From contig CAMWQF010000016.1 of NCBI GenBank assembly GCA_947176285.1, positions 1 to 20,041 on the forward strand: a stretch of DNA of 20,041 bases, given 5' to 3'. Source of the DNA: an uncultured Porphyromonadaceae bacterium (GTDB lineage Bacteria; Bacteroidota; Bacteroidia; Bacteroidales; Muribaculaceae). The number at the start of each line of letters is the position of its first letter. Position 1 is the stretch's first letter. The translations under genes were made by a program, and so were the position numbers. The notes below the pieces were generated by a model. The model did no database searches and was not told the origin of the DNA. It saw only the letters and a program-made list of their open reading frames with translations. Shown here in pieces: positions 1 to 9,669 of the stretch.

Positions 1-8
1 ATCTAACG

Positions 9-3000
9 ATGAAAAATGAACACAGACTGCTTCACAGCATTGCTTTGTTGCTGATCTTCATCATGACTTCTGCACTGGCGGCAAGGGCTGACACAGTGAA
101 AGGAACTGTCGTTGATGACACTGGCGAACCACTCATCGGAGTTACCGTTATGGTTGTGGGTGTGCCAGGTGGTACAGTCACGGACCTCGATGGTAATTAC
201 TCAATTGATGTGCCGAACATTAAGAAAAATGAACTTCGCTTCACTTATGTCGGCATGGAGACTCTGACTGTAAAGGTCAATTCCAGAACCTCGATCAACG
301 TGGAGTTGAAATCTGCTGACTCTACTCTCGACGAACTCGTGGTGGTTGGTTATGGCCAGCAGAAGAAAGCATCCGTGGTAGGTGCTATTGTGCAGACTTC
401 AGGTGAGACTCTCGCCCGCTCTGGTGGCGTTTCTAATCTTGGAGCCGCTCTTACCGGTAACTTGCCGGGTGTGACTACTATTGCATCCAGCGGTATGCCG
501 GGTGATGAGGATCCGAAAATTGTAATCCGTGGTCAGACTTCATGGAACGGTTCTGATCCTCTTGTGCTTGTCGATGGCGTAGAAAGAGAAATGTCGTCGG
601 TAGATATTTCTTCTGTGGCTTCGGTTTCCGTTCTTAAGGACGCATCCGCTACTGCTGTATATGGTGTGAAGGGTGCGAATGGCGTTATCCTCATTACTAC
701 CAAACGTGGTAGCGAAGGTGCTGCTCAGGTGCATGCCCGTGCAAATTTCACAGCGAAAGTCCCTTCTAAACTTCCGGAAAAATATGATGCATATGACTCA
801 TATCTCTTGAGAAATCAGGCTATCGAACGTGAACTTTCTATCCCGGGCACCAATTCTTGGGGTGAGATATTCCCTCTTGAGGTGCTGGATAAGTTCAGAA
901 ATCCGGCAAATTCTGATGAATGGGATCAGTATCCTAATGTGGATTGGGCGGATTATCTCTTTAAGGATGTGGCTTTTTCACAGAATGTAAGTGTCGATGT
1001 TTCCGGCGGCACAAAATTCGTGAAATATTATGCTGCGATCGACTTCCTGCATGAGGGTGACATTTTCAAGCGTTTTGATAATCATCGCGGCTATAGTGCA
1101 GGTTTCGGCTTTACACGTGTAAACGCTCGCTCAAACCTTGACTTCCAGCTTACTCCGACCACTACCTTGAGAGTAAACCTATTTGGGTCTAACGGTGGCA
1201 AGCAAAGTCCCTACGGACGTTATTTCGATGATCCTATCGGTGCCGATTTCTGGAGTGCTGCTTACAAGACAGCTCCAGGCTCGATCCGTCCTATTTATAG
1301 TGATGGAACATGGGGTTTTTATGCACCTCGTAATGCTGACGTGCCTAACTCCGCCTATAACCTGTCGCTCGGTGGCGTTGAGAAGAAGACCACTACAAGA
1401 ATCAATACAGACTTCGTGCTGAGCCAGGATCTTAAGTTTGTCACTCCCGGTCTGCGTCTTGAAGGAAGATTCTCTCTCGACTATAGTTTCCTTGAAGGTC
1501 GCCGCGGTATAGTGGACCTTGATACTCCGGCACAGCGTAAGTGGGTAGATCCCGCTACCGGTCAGGTGTCATATGCAGAGCCTGTAGTTAACTCCGGCTC
1601 TCAACTTGACTTTGCTGAGGGTGTATACTGGACCACTCAGGGAGGCGAGGTCAACAAGGGATATACATTCCGTAAGATCTACTATTCCGTACAGGCTGAC
1701 TATAACCGTACTTTTGGCGATCATGAAGTTGGCTTAATGGGTGTTTTCTCTCGTGAAGACTATGCCCGAGGTTCTGAATTCCACCACTATCGTGAAGACT
1801 GGGTAGTCAGGGCCACATATAACTACGATTTTCGTTACTTTGCTGAGTTCAACGGCGCATACAACGGATCGGAGAAATATGGTTCGAAAAACCGTTTCGA
1901 CTTCTTCCCATCTGTGTCTTTAGGCTGGCGTCTTAGTGGAGAGCACTTCATGGAACGCTGCTCGCGTTGGCTCAGTCAGTTGAAATTCCGTGCTTCATGG
2001 GGTAAGGTCGGTGACGACAGCGCAGGTGGACGCTGGCTCTATCGTGACCAATTTGCATATGGCGGCAACGTTGCCATGGGTATGGTGAATCCCGCTTCTT
2101 CTCCTTATGCTTTCTACCGCATCAGTCAACTTGGTAATCCCGATATATCCTGGGAAAAGGTCACTAAGAAGAATCTCGGTATCGAGTTTGGCTTCCTGAA
2201 TAATATAATCAGCGGTAATGTCGATTTATTTGCCGACCACCGCAGCGATATCTATATAGCAGGCGGCGACCGTGCGATTCCATCTTATTTCGGAACAGAT
2301 GCTCCCGGTGCCAACCTTGGTATTGTGGACAGCAAGGGTTATGAACTTGAACTGAGATTTAACTATCCGTTCAATCATGATACAAGACTTTGGCTCAATG
2401 CAAGCATGACGCACGCTACTAATGAGGTGAAGTTCCGTGATGATAAACCTCTTCTTCCATCTTATCGTAAGCAGGAAGGATATGCTATCGGTCAAAACCG
2501 CGATTATATAGACTATGGCACCATGAGCACATGGGACGACATAATGGGGTCGACTGAGACTGTATCAAACAATTCTAATAAACTTCCTGGCGACTATATG
2601 ATCGTCGACTTTAACGGCGACGGCGTTATAGATACCAACGATCTTGCTCCGGTAGGATTCAGTTCCATTCCTCAGAATACTTACAATGCCACTCTTGGTT
2701 TTGAATGGAAGGGTCTGAGCGCGATGATTCAGTTCTACGGTGTCAACAATGTGACCCGCGAGGTGACTTTCCCCACATTCCAGAATTCCAATGTAGTGGC
2801 ATATGTCGAAGGAACTTACTGGACTCCCGGTGGATCCGGACTTCCGATGCCAAGGTGGGAGACTAAGACGGATCCATCTGCGCGTGGAACACGCTATAGC
2901 TACGACGGCTCATACGTACGTCTTAAGAATGCGGAGATTTCATACAATTTCCCGAAAAATATCATAGGTAAGATCGGGCTTAGCGGATGCCGTGTATTTG

Positions 3001-3134
3001 TCAACGGCGACAATCTCTGGCTCTGGACTAAGATGCCCGATGACCGCGAGGCTAATCTCGGAGGCTATGGATCTACCAACGGTGCATATCCGACGGTGCG
3101 CCGATTCAATTTAGGATTAGACATAACACTTTAA
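9..3134 (+). CDS. SusC/RagA-family TonB-dependent outer-membrane transporter (first of tandem pair)
   Basis: A full-length (1041 aa) SusC-type porin that would import oligosaccharides across the outer membrane with energy from TonB, capped by its SusD partner. A signal peptide covers about residues 1-27 (hydrophobic IALLLIFIM, cleavage near ARA-DT). A carboxypeptidase-regulatory-like beta domain follows at about 28-107 (VKGTVVDDTGEPLIGVTV), then a TonB-box-like DELVVVGYG at 108-116. The plug is at about 118-235, with the family signatures PLVLVDGVERE and GVILITTKRG, and the rest is a 22-strand-type barrel. An EF-hand-like loop DFNGDGVID lies at 867-875, common in this family. The start ATG lies 8 bases into the window, so its promoter is outside. 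The next gene starts 11 bases after the stop, and the layout matches xusA of xylan loci. The last residue is Leu rather than the usual Phe. The family is certain; the substrate (xylan oligosaccharides) is inferred from neighbours. Confidence 0.96.
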   Translation: MKNEHRLLHSIALLLIFIMTSALAARADTVKGTVVDDTGEPLIGVTVMVVGVPGGTVTDLDGNYSIDVPNIKKNELRFTYVGMETLTVKVNSRTSINVELKSADSTLDELVVVGYGQQKKASVVGAIVQTSGETLARSGGVSNLGAALTGNLPGVTTIASSGMPGDEDPKIVIRGQTSWNGSDPLVLVDGVEREMSSVDISSVASVSVLKDASATAVYGVKGANGVILITTKRGSEGAAQVHARANFTAKVPSKLPEKYDAYDSYLLRNQAIERELSIPGTNSWGEIFPLEVLDKFRNPANSDEWDQYPNVDWADYLFKDVAFSQNVSVDVSGGTKFVKYYAAIDFLHEGDIFKRFDNHRGYSAGFGFTRVNARSNLDFQLTPTTTLRVNLFGSNGGKQSPYGRYFDDPIGADFWSAAYKTAPGSIRPIYSDGTWGFYAPRNADVPNSAYNLSLGGVEKKTTTRINTDFVLSQDLKFVTPGLRLEGRFSLDYSFLEGRRGIVDLDTPAQRKWVDPATGQVSYAEPVVNSGSQLDFAEGVYWTTQGGEVNKGYTFRKIYYSVQADYNRTFGDHEVGLMGVFSREDYARGSEFHHYREDWVVRATYNYDFRYFAEFNGAYNGSEKYGSKNRFDFFPSVSLGWRLSGEHFMERCSRWLSQLKFRASWGKVGDDSAGGRWLYRDQFAYGGNVAMGMVNPASSPYAFYRISQLGNPDISWEKVTKKNLGIEFGFLNNIISGNVDLFADHRSDIYIAGGDRAIPSYFGTDAPGANLGIVDSKGYELELRFNYPFNHDTRLWLNASMTHATNEVKFRDDKPLLPSYRKQEGYAIGQNRDYIDYGTMSTWDDIMGSTETVSNNSNKLPGDYMIVDFNGDGVIDTNDLAPVGFSSIPQNTYNATLGFEWKGLSAMIQFYGVNNVTREVTFPTFQNSNVVAYVEGTYWTPGGSGLPMPRWETKTDPSARGTRYSYDGSYVRLKNAEISYNFPKNIIGKIGLSGCRVFVNGDNLWLWTKMPDDREANLGGYGSTNGAYPTVRRFNLGLDITL

Positions 3135-3145
3135 ATGGCCTACAG

Positions 3146-5032
3146 ATGAAAATTAATATATCAAATATCTCGAAAACTCTGCTTGGAGGTTTGCTGCTGC
3201 TCACCTGTGCATGCAGCGACTACCTTGACAAGGCTCCCGGCAGCGACATTGACGAGAACGAACCTTATAAAAACTTCAGGAATTTCCAAGGTTTTGTAGA
3301 AGAACTCTATAGCGCTATTCCAAAGGCTATTGCCAATGAATACCATAGTAGTTGGAATTTAGGAGAGGATGAATATTGGGAGCCTACCGATACGCGACCC
3401 ATGGCACGTTTTGTTGATAATGGCAACTATCGCCCTTTGGTAGATGGAGGAGAATATGTTTATGGTTTCCCTCGCCTTGATTCAGGAAATCCTTCTTCTC
3501 AGACTCGTTCTGATAAGGGAAATGTATGGAAACTTTGTTGGTACAGCATACGTAAGGCAAATATCGGTCTTGACAATCTTGACCGGCTTGTTGACGCTAC
3601 TCAAGAAGAGCGTGACCTTATCAAGGGACAGCTTCTATTCTTCAGAGGATGGAACCACTTTATGCTAATGACATATTGGGGAGGTCTTCCTTATATTGAT
3701 CATGTACTGCCTTCAGGCGAGACTCCCAATCTTCCCAGAATGAACTTCCAGCAGTGTGCTGAACTCGCTGCCGCTGACATGGAGGAGTCTGCAAAATTTC
3801 TTCCTATAGACTGGGATAAGACCGAGGCGGGCAAGGCAACTCTTGGTAATAACCAGATACGTGCTAATAAGATTATGGCTCTTGCTTATGCCGGCAAAAC
3901 ATTGCTTTATGCAGGAAGCCCTCTTATGAACAAGGAGTCTACAGGATCTGCTACATATAACGCTGACTTTTGCAAGCGTGGTGCGGAACTTCTCGGACAG
4001 GCTCTTGCAATTACTGAGGAATCTGGAAGATACGAGCTTGCACCGTTTGAACAATATTCCGAACTTTTCCATTATGCAGACCGCGGCACACGCGTTCCCG
4101 GCTTGAAGGAGACAATCTTCTGGGAAAATCTTTGCGAACTTCTCGGTGGCAGCAACTGGAACCAAAAGAATGATTATCTCTATCAGAAGATAGTTTCTTC
4201 AGGCGTGAAAGTGCAGCCTACTGCAAACTATGTGCTCTATTTTGGTATGGCAAACGGTCTCCCTATTCCTTCATGGACTGAGGCTGATCCTGCATCAGGT
4301 TATGATCCTACTCACCCTTGGAAAAATCGTGATCCCCGCTTCTATAAGATATTCGGTTATGATGGCGCACAGATTGTGAAAGATGATCAAGGCAAACTTG
4401 ATGAAGAAGTCAAATATGCCAGTCTTTACAGCAAGGGCGATATGCGCAACCATGGCGGCGGCAAGGCAAACCAGACCGGTTTTGTGGAACTTAAGTGGAT
4501 TCCGCTTGTAGCTAAGCAGTGCGGTACATATAATGAGTATGAGATATGCATGGCTTTAAGTTTCATGCGTCTTGCCGATGTGTATCTTCTCTATGCTGAG
4601 GCTGTCGCTAACGGTTACGGTTCGCCTTCTTCCAAGGCTCAGAGCTTTGGCATGACAGCAGTGGAGGCAGTCGATAAAGTTCGCGCACGCGCCGGAGTTC
4701 CGGGAATCAATTCGAAATATCTTGGATCTACCGAATCTTTCATGAGCGAGTTGCGTCGTGAACGTGCTGTAGAACTTGCGTTTGAGGGTCATCGTTTCCA
4801 CGATCTTCGCCGCTGGCTGCTGTTTACAGAGCGTCCTTATACATTTAAGACTCGTCTTGAGTTTGACCGCGCTCCCGGTATTGACTACGCAAATCCTATG
4901 GACAACCGCGTGGTGAATATCAGAGAAGAGATTATTCTTGAGCGTCAGCTTGAAGAGCGTCACTACTGGCTCCCTCTACCCACAGCCGACGTAAACATTT
5001 ATCCTGAATTCGGGCAGAATCCGGGTTGGTAA
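3146..5032 (+). CDS. SusD/RagB-family surface glycan-binding lipoprotein (partner of first SusC)
   Basis: A 628 aa SusD-like lipoprotein that sits as a lid on the SusC barrel and binds incoming glycan at the cell surface. The signal peptide is lipoprotein-type, with Cys23 as the likely lipidated residue (LLTCACSD; Cys21 is a less likely alternative), followed by the typical DYLDKAPGSDIDE start of mature SusD proteins. The N-terminal TPR-like part contains the family signature FFRGW...YWGGLPYI at about 165-185. The C-terminal RagB/SusD domain has RRERAVELAFEGHRFHDLRRW-type residues at about 537-557, and the protein ends in a short NPGW-type C-terminus. It lies between the two SusC genes, 11 bases after the first and 24 before the second, so it is almost surely co-transcribed. 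Aromatic ligand-binding residues cannot be assigned without a structure. Ligand specificity is inferred only from the locus. Confidence 0.95.
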   Translation: MKINISNISKTLLGGLLLLTCACSDYLDKAPGSDIDENEPYKNFRNFQGFVEELYSAIPKAIANEYHSSWNLGEDEYWEPTDTRPMARFVDNGNYRPLVDGGEYVYGFPRLDSGNPSSQTRSDKGNVWKLCWYSIRKANIGLDNLDRLVDATQEERDLIKGQLLFFRGWNHFMLMTYWGGLPYIDHVLPSGETPNLPRMNFQQCAELAAADMEESAKFLPIDWDKTEAGKATLGNNQIRANKIMALAYAGKTLLYAGSPLMNKESTGSATYNADFCKRGAELLGQALAITEESGRYELAPFEQYSELFHYADRGTRVPGLKETIFWENLCELLGGSNWNQKNDYLYQKIVSSGVKVQPTANYVLYFGMANGLPIPSWTEADPASGYDPTHPWKNRDPRFYKIFGYDGAQIVKDDQGKLDEEVKYASLYSKGDMRNHGGGKANQTGFVELKWIPLVAKQCGTYNEYEICMALSFMRLADVYLLYAEAVANGYGSPSSKAQSFGMTAVEAVDKVRARAGVPGINSKYLGSTESFMSELRRERAVELAFEGHRFHDLRRWLLFTERPYTFKTRLEFDRAPGIDYANPMDNRVVNIREEIILERQLEERHYWLPLPTADVNIYPEFGQNPGW

Positions 5033-5056
5033 ACCAACTAATCAAAACATCTTGCA

Positions 5057-7861
5057 ATGAAAACTATAGCAAAAAATATAGGATGCTCTGTCATGTTGGC
5101 CACGGCTGCCGCTTTTGCGGCGCAGGCTCAGATCGCCACAGGCGACAGCCTCGTGCATGTCGCTTTCCAGACTAAGGAGGCAGGCGATGTGATCACTGCG
5201 GTGCAGCAGGTGGATTATGAGCAGCTGATGAAAAAGAACTTCACGGAGAGTGCTCTCGACGGTAGCCTTATGTCACTCATGGGCCCTTCAAGCTGGGGGC
5301 AGTCTGCTCTTGTGCTCGTTGACGGCATGCCTCGTGACGCTGCTGACCTAAAGCCTTCCGAAATTGAAAGCATCAGCTATCTTAAAGGAGCGGCTGCAGT
5401 GGCTCTTTATGGAAGCCAGGGTGCAAAGGGTGTGACTCTCATCACTACAAAACGTGGTCTTAACCAGAGAATGACCATTGATTTCCGTGCTACAACAGGT
5501 ATAAACGTGCCTAAGAGTTATGATCAGTATCTTGATGCTGCAAGCTACATGACCCTTTATAACGAGGCGTGTCGTAACGATGGAATCTCTGAAAGATATG
5601 ACGCCGCAACTATTTACAACACTGCGGCTGGAACCAATCCTTACCGTTATCCTGATCAGAGATATTATAACGACCAATATCTGAAGAAAAATTCATTCTG
5701 GTTTGGTCTTAACGGACAGATTCGCGGAGGCAATGAGAAGACACGTTATTATCTGAATGTGGGACTTAACCGAAACAATAGCATGATAAAGGTTGGTAAC
5801 CATAAGAAGGATAATGATCTGCGTTTTAATGTGCGCGGTAATGTGGATATGACCATCACCAACTGGCTAACCGGTTTTACCAATGCTTCTATGGTGGTCA
5901 ATGACTCTTATGGCTCACGAGGCGACATCTGGGGTATGGCTTCCGGAACTTGGCCAAATAGATTCTCGGTGCTTCTCCCGGTAGATATGATCGATCCTAA
6001 CAATGCTTCTCTTCAGGATATGATCAAGTCTGCTACCCTCATCGATGGAAAATATCTTCTCGGCGGAACTTCAAGCAACTCTACCAATGCAATCGCTGAT
6101 TCATATGAAGCAGGTTATGTAAAGAACAAGACTCGTTCTTTCACCTTCGATGTAGGTCTCAATTTTGACCTGAACAGGATTCTTAAAGGGTTGACATTTA
6201 AGACTGCATACGGAATTGACTATCGTTCTTTCTATAGCGAGGGATTCAGCGAGGGATATGCAGTGTATGAGCCTACATGGGCAAACGTCAACGGTCAGGA
6301 CATGATAGTGGGACTCAATAAGCATGGCAACGATACCAATTCCACAAATGAGTTTGTGGGTGAGTCAACTTATTATCAGAACATGCAGTTCCGCGCCCAG
6401 TTTGACTACAATCGAATATTTGCCGAACGCAACTATTTCGATGCAGTTCTCCTTGGATGGGGATACCAGCGCAGTAATTCTGCCGATGCTGATCACAACA
6501 ATAGTTCTTATCACAAGAATACAAATGTTAATGCAGGCCTTGAATTGAACTATAATTACGATCACCGCTACTACGCTACCCTTACCGGAGTGCTTGTGCA
6601 TTCAAGCAAACTTGCGCCGGGACATCGCAATGCATTCTCTCCTGCTGCTACAATAGCTTGGAGACTGGGACAAGAAAAGTTCGTGCGCGAAGGTGCCGGC
6701 TGGATCGACGATTTGAAGATCATGGCATCCGTAGCTAATCTCCATCAGGATATTGACATCAGCGATTGGTATATGTGGGCAGGCTACAATAAATATAAAG
6801 GCGGCTGGTTCACATGGCGCGATGGCAACAGCGGAGGCTGGACCACAGCTCCTATGCGAAGCGATAATTTCGATCTTACATTCATCACCCGCAAGGAATT
6901 TCGTGTAGGACTTGACGCAAGTTTCGTAGCCGGTCTCGTTAAACTGAATGCAAACTGGTTTACATATGATCAGAACGGTGGTCTTACTCAGGGTACTGCA
7001 TCAATCGTTCCTTCGTTCATGAATCAGTATGACGCGTCTTTCCTCTCATGGATGAACTATAATAACGAGCGTCGTTCCGGTTTCGACTTCTCTCTTCAGT
7101 TGGATAAGAAATTCGGTGAGGTTGAACTTGGTGTAGGTTTTTCAGGTCTTTATCTGACAGATAAGTACACACGTCGCGACGAAATGCCAGCCGAGAAATA
7201 TCTTGCTACTGTCGGTCGCCCTCTGAATTCAAGCTTCGGCTACATATGCGAGGGATTCTTTGAAAGCCAGGAAGAGATCGACAACCGCAACATCCGCCAG
7301 ACATTCGGCGGCACACTCCGACCGGGCGACCTTAAGTATAAAGATGTCAATGAAGACGGCGTTGTAGACAGTAATGACCGCGTTTATCTCGGAAACTGGA
7401 CTCCTAAGTTCAATTTTGGTATCAATCTTACCGCTAAATGGCGTGGATTCACTCTCTTTGTATGGGGTACCGGACAGACTGGAGGTATCGGATACAAGAA
7501 TAATTCATACTACAACAACGGCGGTGACAGCAAATACTCTGAAAACGCATTGTATCGCTGGACTCCGGAGACTGCATCTACCGCGCTTTATCCACGCCTT
7601 ACAACAGGCTCAACAAACAACAACAACCAGACTTCTACATTCTGGAGATATAAGACCGACCGCTTCAATATCGGTAGGGTGCAGTTGACCTACGATCTGC
7701 CGGCATCGATCTTTACCGGTAAGGTTGTGAGCGGACTGAGCGTCTACATTCAGGGAGATAACCTCGCTGTCATCTCGAAGGAACGTAAGGAAATGGAACG
7801 TGCCTATAGCTGGGGGCCTCAGACAAGGGCTTACAACATCGGTGCACAGATTACTTTCTGA
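5057..7861 (+). CDS. Short SusC/RagA-family outer-membrane transporter lacking the N-terminal regulatory domain (second of tandem pair)
   Basis: A second SusC-type transporter, 934 aa, about 100 residues shorter than the first. The signal peptide is residues 1-25 (AAFAAQA-QI). After it there is no carboxypeptidase-regulatory-like domain and no DELVVVGYG-type TonB box. The sequence goes almost straight into a shortened plug at about 45-135 (SALVLVDGMPRD, then SEIESISYLKGAAAVALYGS and GVTLITTKRG), and the usual IRG segment before SW is also missing. The barrel looks complete, with a Ca-loop-like DVNEDGVVD at 763-771 and a final ITF with the expected terminal aromatic residue. The start is at the only sensible ATG in front of the signal peptide. 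This short class is typical of the second SusC in tandem xylan-type clusters (xusC-like). How it couples to TonB is unclear; it may form a mixed complex with the other pair (inference). Confidence 0.93.
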   Translation: MKTIAKNIGCSVMLATAAAFAAQAQIATGDSLVHVAFQTKEAGDVITAVQQVDYEQLMKKNFTESALDGSLMSLMGPSSWGQSALVLVDGMPRDAADLKPSEIESISYLKGAAAVALYGSQGAKGVTLITTKRGLNQRMTIDFRATTGINVPKSYDQYLDAASYMTLYNEACRNDGISERYDAATIYNTAAGTNPYRYPDQRYYNDQYLKKNSFWFGLNGQIRGGNEKTRYYLNVGLNRNNSMIKVGNHKKDNDLRFNVRGNVDMTITNWLTGFTNASMVVNDSYGSRGDIWGMASGTWPNRFSVLLPVDMIDPNNASLQDMIKSATLIDGKYLLGGTSSNSTNAIADSYEAGYVKNKTRSFTFDVGLNFDLNRILKGLTFKTAYGIDYRSFYSEGFSEGYAVYEPTWANVNGQDMIVGLNKHGNDTNSTNEFVGESTYYQNMQFRAQFDYNRIFAERNYFDAVLLGWGYQRSNSADADHNNSSYHKNTNVNAGLELNYNYDHRYYATLTGVLVHSSKLAPGHRNAFSPAATIAWRLGQEKFVREGAGWIDDLKIMASVANLHQDIDISDWYMWAGYNKYKGGWFTWRDGNSGGWTTAPMRSDNFDLTFITRKEFRVGLDASFVAGLVKLNANWFTYDQNGGLTQGTASIVPSFMNQYDASFLSWMNYNNERRSGFDFSLQLDKKFGEVELGVGFSGLYLTDKYTRRDEMPAEKYLATVGRPLNSSFGYICEGFFESQEEIDNRNIRQTFGGTLRPGDLKYKDVNEDGVVDSNDRVYLGNWTPKFNFGINLTAKWRGFTLFVWGTGQTGGIGYKNNSYYNNGGDSKYSENALYRWTPETASTALYPRLTTGSTNNNNQTSTFWRYKTDRFNIGRVQLTYDLPASIFTGKVVSGLSVYIQGDNLAVISKERKEMERAYSWGPQTRAYNIGAQITF

Positions 7862-7883
7862 CATTTAAAATCGACAGAAAATC

Positions 7884-9644
7884 ATGAATAAGAAAATATT
7901 ATATTCTGCGCTGTGCGCGCTTGCCTGCGGAGTGCTTACGAGTTGCGACGATGTCTTTACTCCAGCCAACGACAATCTCTCCGACATAAGCCAGATGCAG
8001 ACTAATTCGCAGTTCGCGCATGGTTTCCTCCTTCACATATATAGAAATGTGCCGGGATACTATGATAACAGCGAATATGCTACCGACGACGCGGTGACAA
8101 GTGACAAGAACAATTCTTTCAGCAATATCGCAAAAGGTGGCTGGACAAGTGCCAACAACCCGGTTTCGGTTTGGGATCGCTATTTCAATAATATTCAGAA
8201 CATAAATATGTTTCTGGAAAATGAGCCGACTGTGACTTGGGCTGAAGATCCTGTTGTCGCAAAATTGTTCAGTATGAGATTTGTGGGCGAGGCTCACGGT
8301 CTGAGAGCTCTCTTCATGTATTATCTTCTTAGAAATCATGCCGGTTATACTCCCGACGGAAGATTGATGGGCGTCATGAAGCTTGATAAGTATCTTACTT
8401 CTTCCGACAACTACAATATTCCGAGAGCCACTTTTAGGGAATGTGTCGACATGATCCTCTCTGATCTTGACATTGCTGAGGCTAATCTTCCTGTCGAGTT
8501 TGAGAATATTCCAACCGGAAATCCGGTGCCGGCTCCTTTTGATCAGGTGACTGATAATTTAGGTCTTTATAATCGTGTGATGGGTGAGTATGGTCGCCAA
8601 ATGATCAACCGTACAATCGCCAGGGCTATACGCTCACGTGTGACTCTACTTGCTGCAAGTCCCGCTTTTGAGGCTTCCGGAATCGAATGGAATACAGCCG
8701 CTGACGCAGCCGCTTCAGTGCTTGATGCGATAGGCGGAATCTCCGGTATGGATCCCAATGGCATTACTTATTATTGCAATAATAAGGAAATTGAAGATCT
8801 CAGCGAGGGAAAATGCACCAAAGAGATTTTTTGGAGAGCAAATACAAGTGATAACCGAAATCAGGAGAGTGAACATTTCCCACCCTCTCTTTACGGAAAC
8901 GGACGTATGAATCCTACCCAGAACCTCGTAGATGCTTTCCCGATGGCTAACGGATATCCGATCTCTGACGGCAGAAGCGGTTATAATGAGGCAAATCCTT
9001 ATTCCGGCAGAGATTCGAGACTCTATGCATATATTATTTACAACGGAGCTGCTGAAGGTGTCAACAATACTCCTATTTATACGGGAAGTGATGCTACAAC
9101 TGCAGATGGTCTCAATAAACGTGAAACATCTACGCGTACCGGCTATTATATGAAAAAGCGTCTCCGTATGGATGTAAATTGTAATCCTTCCGGAGCTCAA
9201 AATAAGGTACATGTGGAGCCGAGGTTCCGTTATACTGAGTTTTTCCTCAATTATGCGGAGGCTGCAAATGAAGCATGGGGTCCGAAAGGAGCAGGAAGTC
9301 ATGGATACAGCGCCTATGATGTGATTAAGGCTATACGTTCACGTGCAGGTATTAAAGATGTGACTTATCTTGATGAGTGTGCAGTTTCTAAGGAAAAAAT
9401 GCGTGAACTTATCAGAAACGAGCGTCGTCTTGAACTTTGCTTCGAAAGCTTCCGTTTCTGGGATCTACGCCGGTGGAAAGCTAATCTTAACGAGCCGGCT
9501 AAGGGCATAGATATCAATGCAGGAACTTACACTCTGCTTCCGGAGGTTGAGGAGAGAGCTTTCACAAATTTCATGTATTATGGTCCTATTCCTCAGCAGG
9601 AAGTATTGAAATATTCTAATCTTGATCAAAACGAGGGATGGTGA
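7884..9644 (+). CDS. SusD/RagB-family surface glycan-binding lipoprotein (partner of second SusC)
   Basis: A 586 aa SusD-like lipoprotein, partner of the short SusC just upstream (22-base gap). A lipoprotein signal peptide ends in LTSC with lipidated Cys21, followed by DDVFTPANDNLSD, an Asp-rich mature N-terminus as in surface-exposed Bacteroidales lipoproteins. The alpha-helical TPR region includes GLRALFMYYLLRNHAGYTPDG, a SusD segment corresponding to the FRGW...GG(L/V)P region of the first pair. The C-terminal RagB/SusD signature RNERRLELCFESFRFWDLRRW-like lies at about 511-531, and the protein ends in QNEGW. It is clearly diverged from the first SusD in this window, so the two pairs are not a recent duplication and probably bind different parts or sizes of the substrate (inference). 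The position equals xusD in the xylan core cluster. Confidence 0.94.
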   Translation: MNKKILYSALCALACGVLTSCDDVFTPANDNLSDISQMQTNSQFAHGFLLHIYRNVPGYYDNSEYATDDAVTSDKNNSFSNIAKGGWTSANNPVSVWDRYFNNIQNINMFLENEPTVTWAEDPVVAKLFSMRFVGEAHGLRALFMYYLLRNHAGYTPDGRLMGVMKLDKYLTSSDNYNIPRATFRECVDMILSDLDIAEANLPVEFENIPTGNPVPAPFDQVTDNLGLYNRVMGEYGRQMINRTIARAIRSRVTLLAASPAFEASGIEWNTAADAAASVLDAIGGISGMDPNGITYYCNNKEIEDLSEGKCTKEIFWRANTSDNRNQESEHFPPSLYGNGRMNPTQNLVDAFPMANGYPISDGRSGYNEANPYSGRDSRLYAYIIYNGAAEGVNNTPIYTGSDATTADGLNKRETSTRTGYYMKKRLRMDVNCNPSGAQNKVHVEPRFRYTEFFLNYAEAANEAWGPKGAGSHGYSAYDVIKAIRSRAGIKDVTYLDECAVSKEKMRELIRNERRLELCFESFRFWDLRRWKANLNEPAKGIDINAGTYTLLPEVEERAFTNFMYYGPIPQQEVLKYSNLDQNEGW

Positions 9645-9669
9645 TAACCTAATTAACTACCGAACAGAA

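Noticed and set aside
8715..9302. 195-codon open frame on the - strand inside SusD-2
   Set aside because: The + strand frame is a clear SusD protein. The antisense product is low-complexity in Ile, Ser and Thr with no domain, so it is a composition artefact.
9622..9669. Earlier ATG for the DUF1735 lipoprotein, overlapping the end of SusD-2
   Set aside because: It would put about 16 charged residues ahead of a well-formed lipoprotein signal peptide that has its own ATG at 9670.
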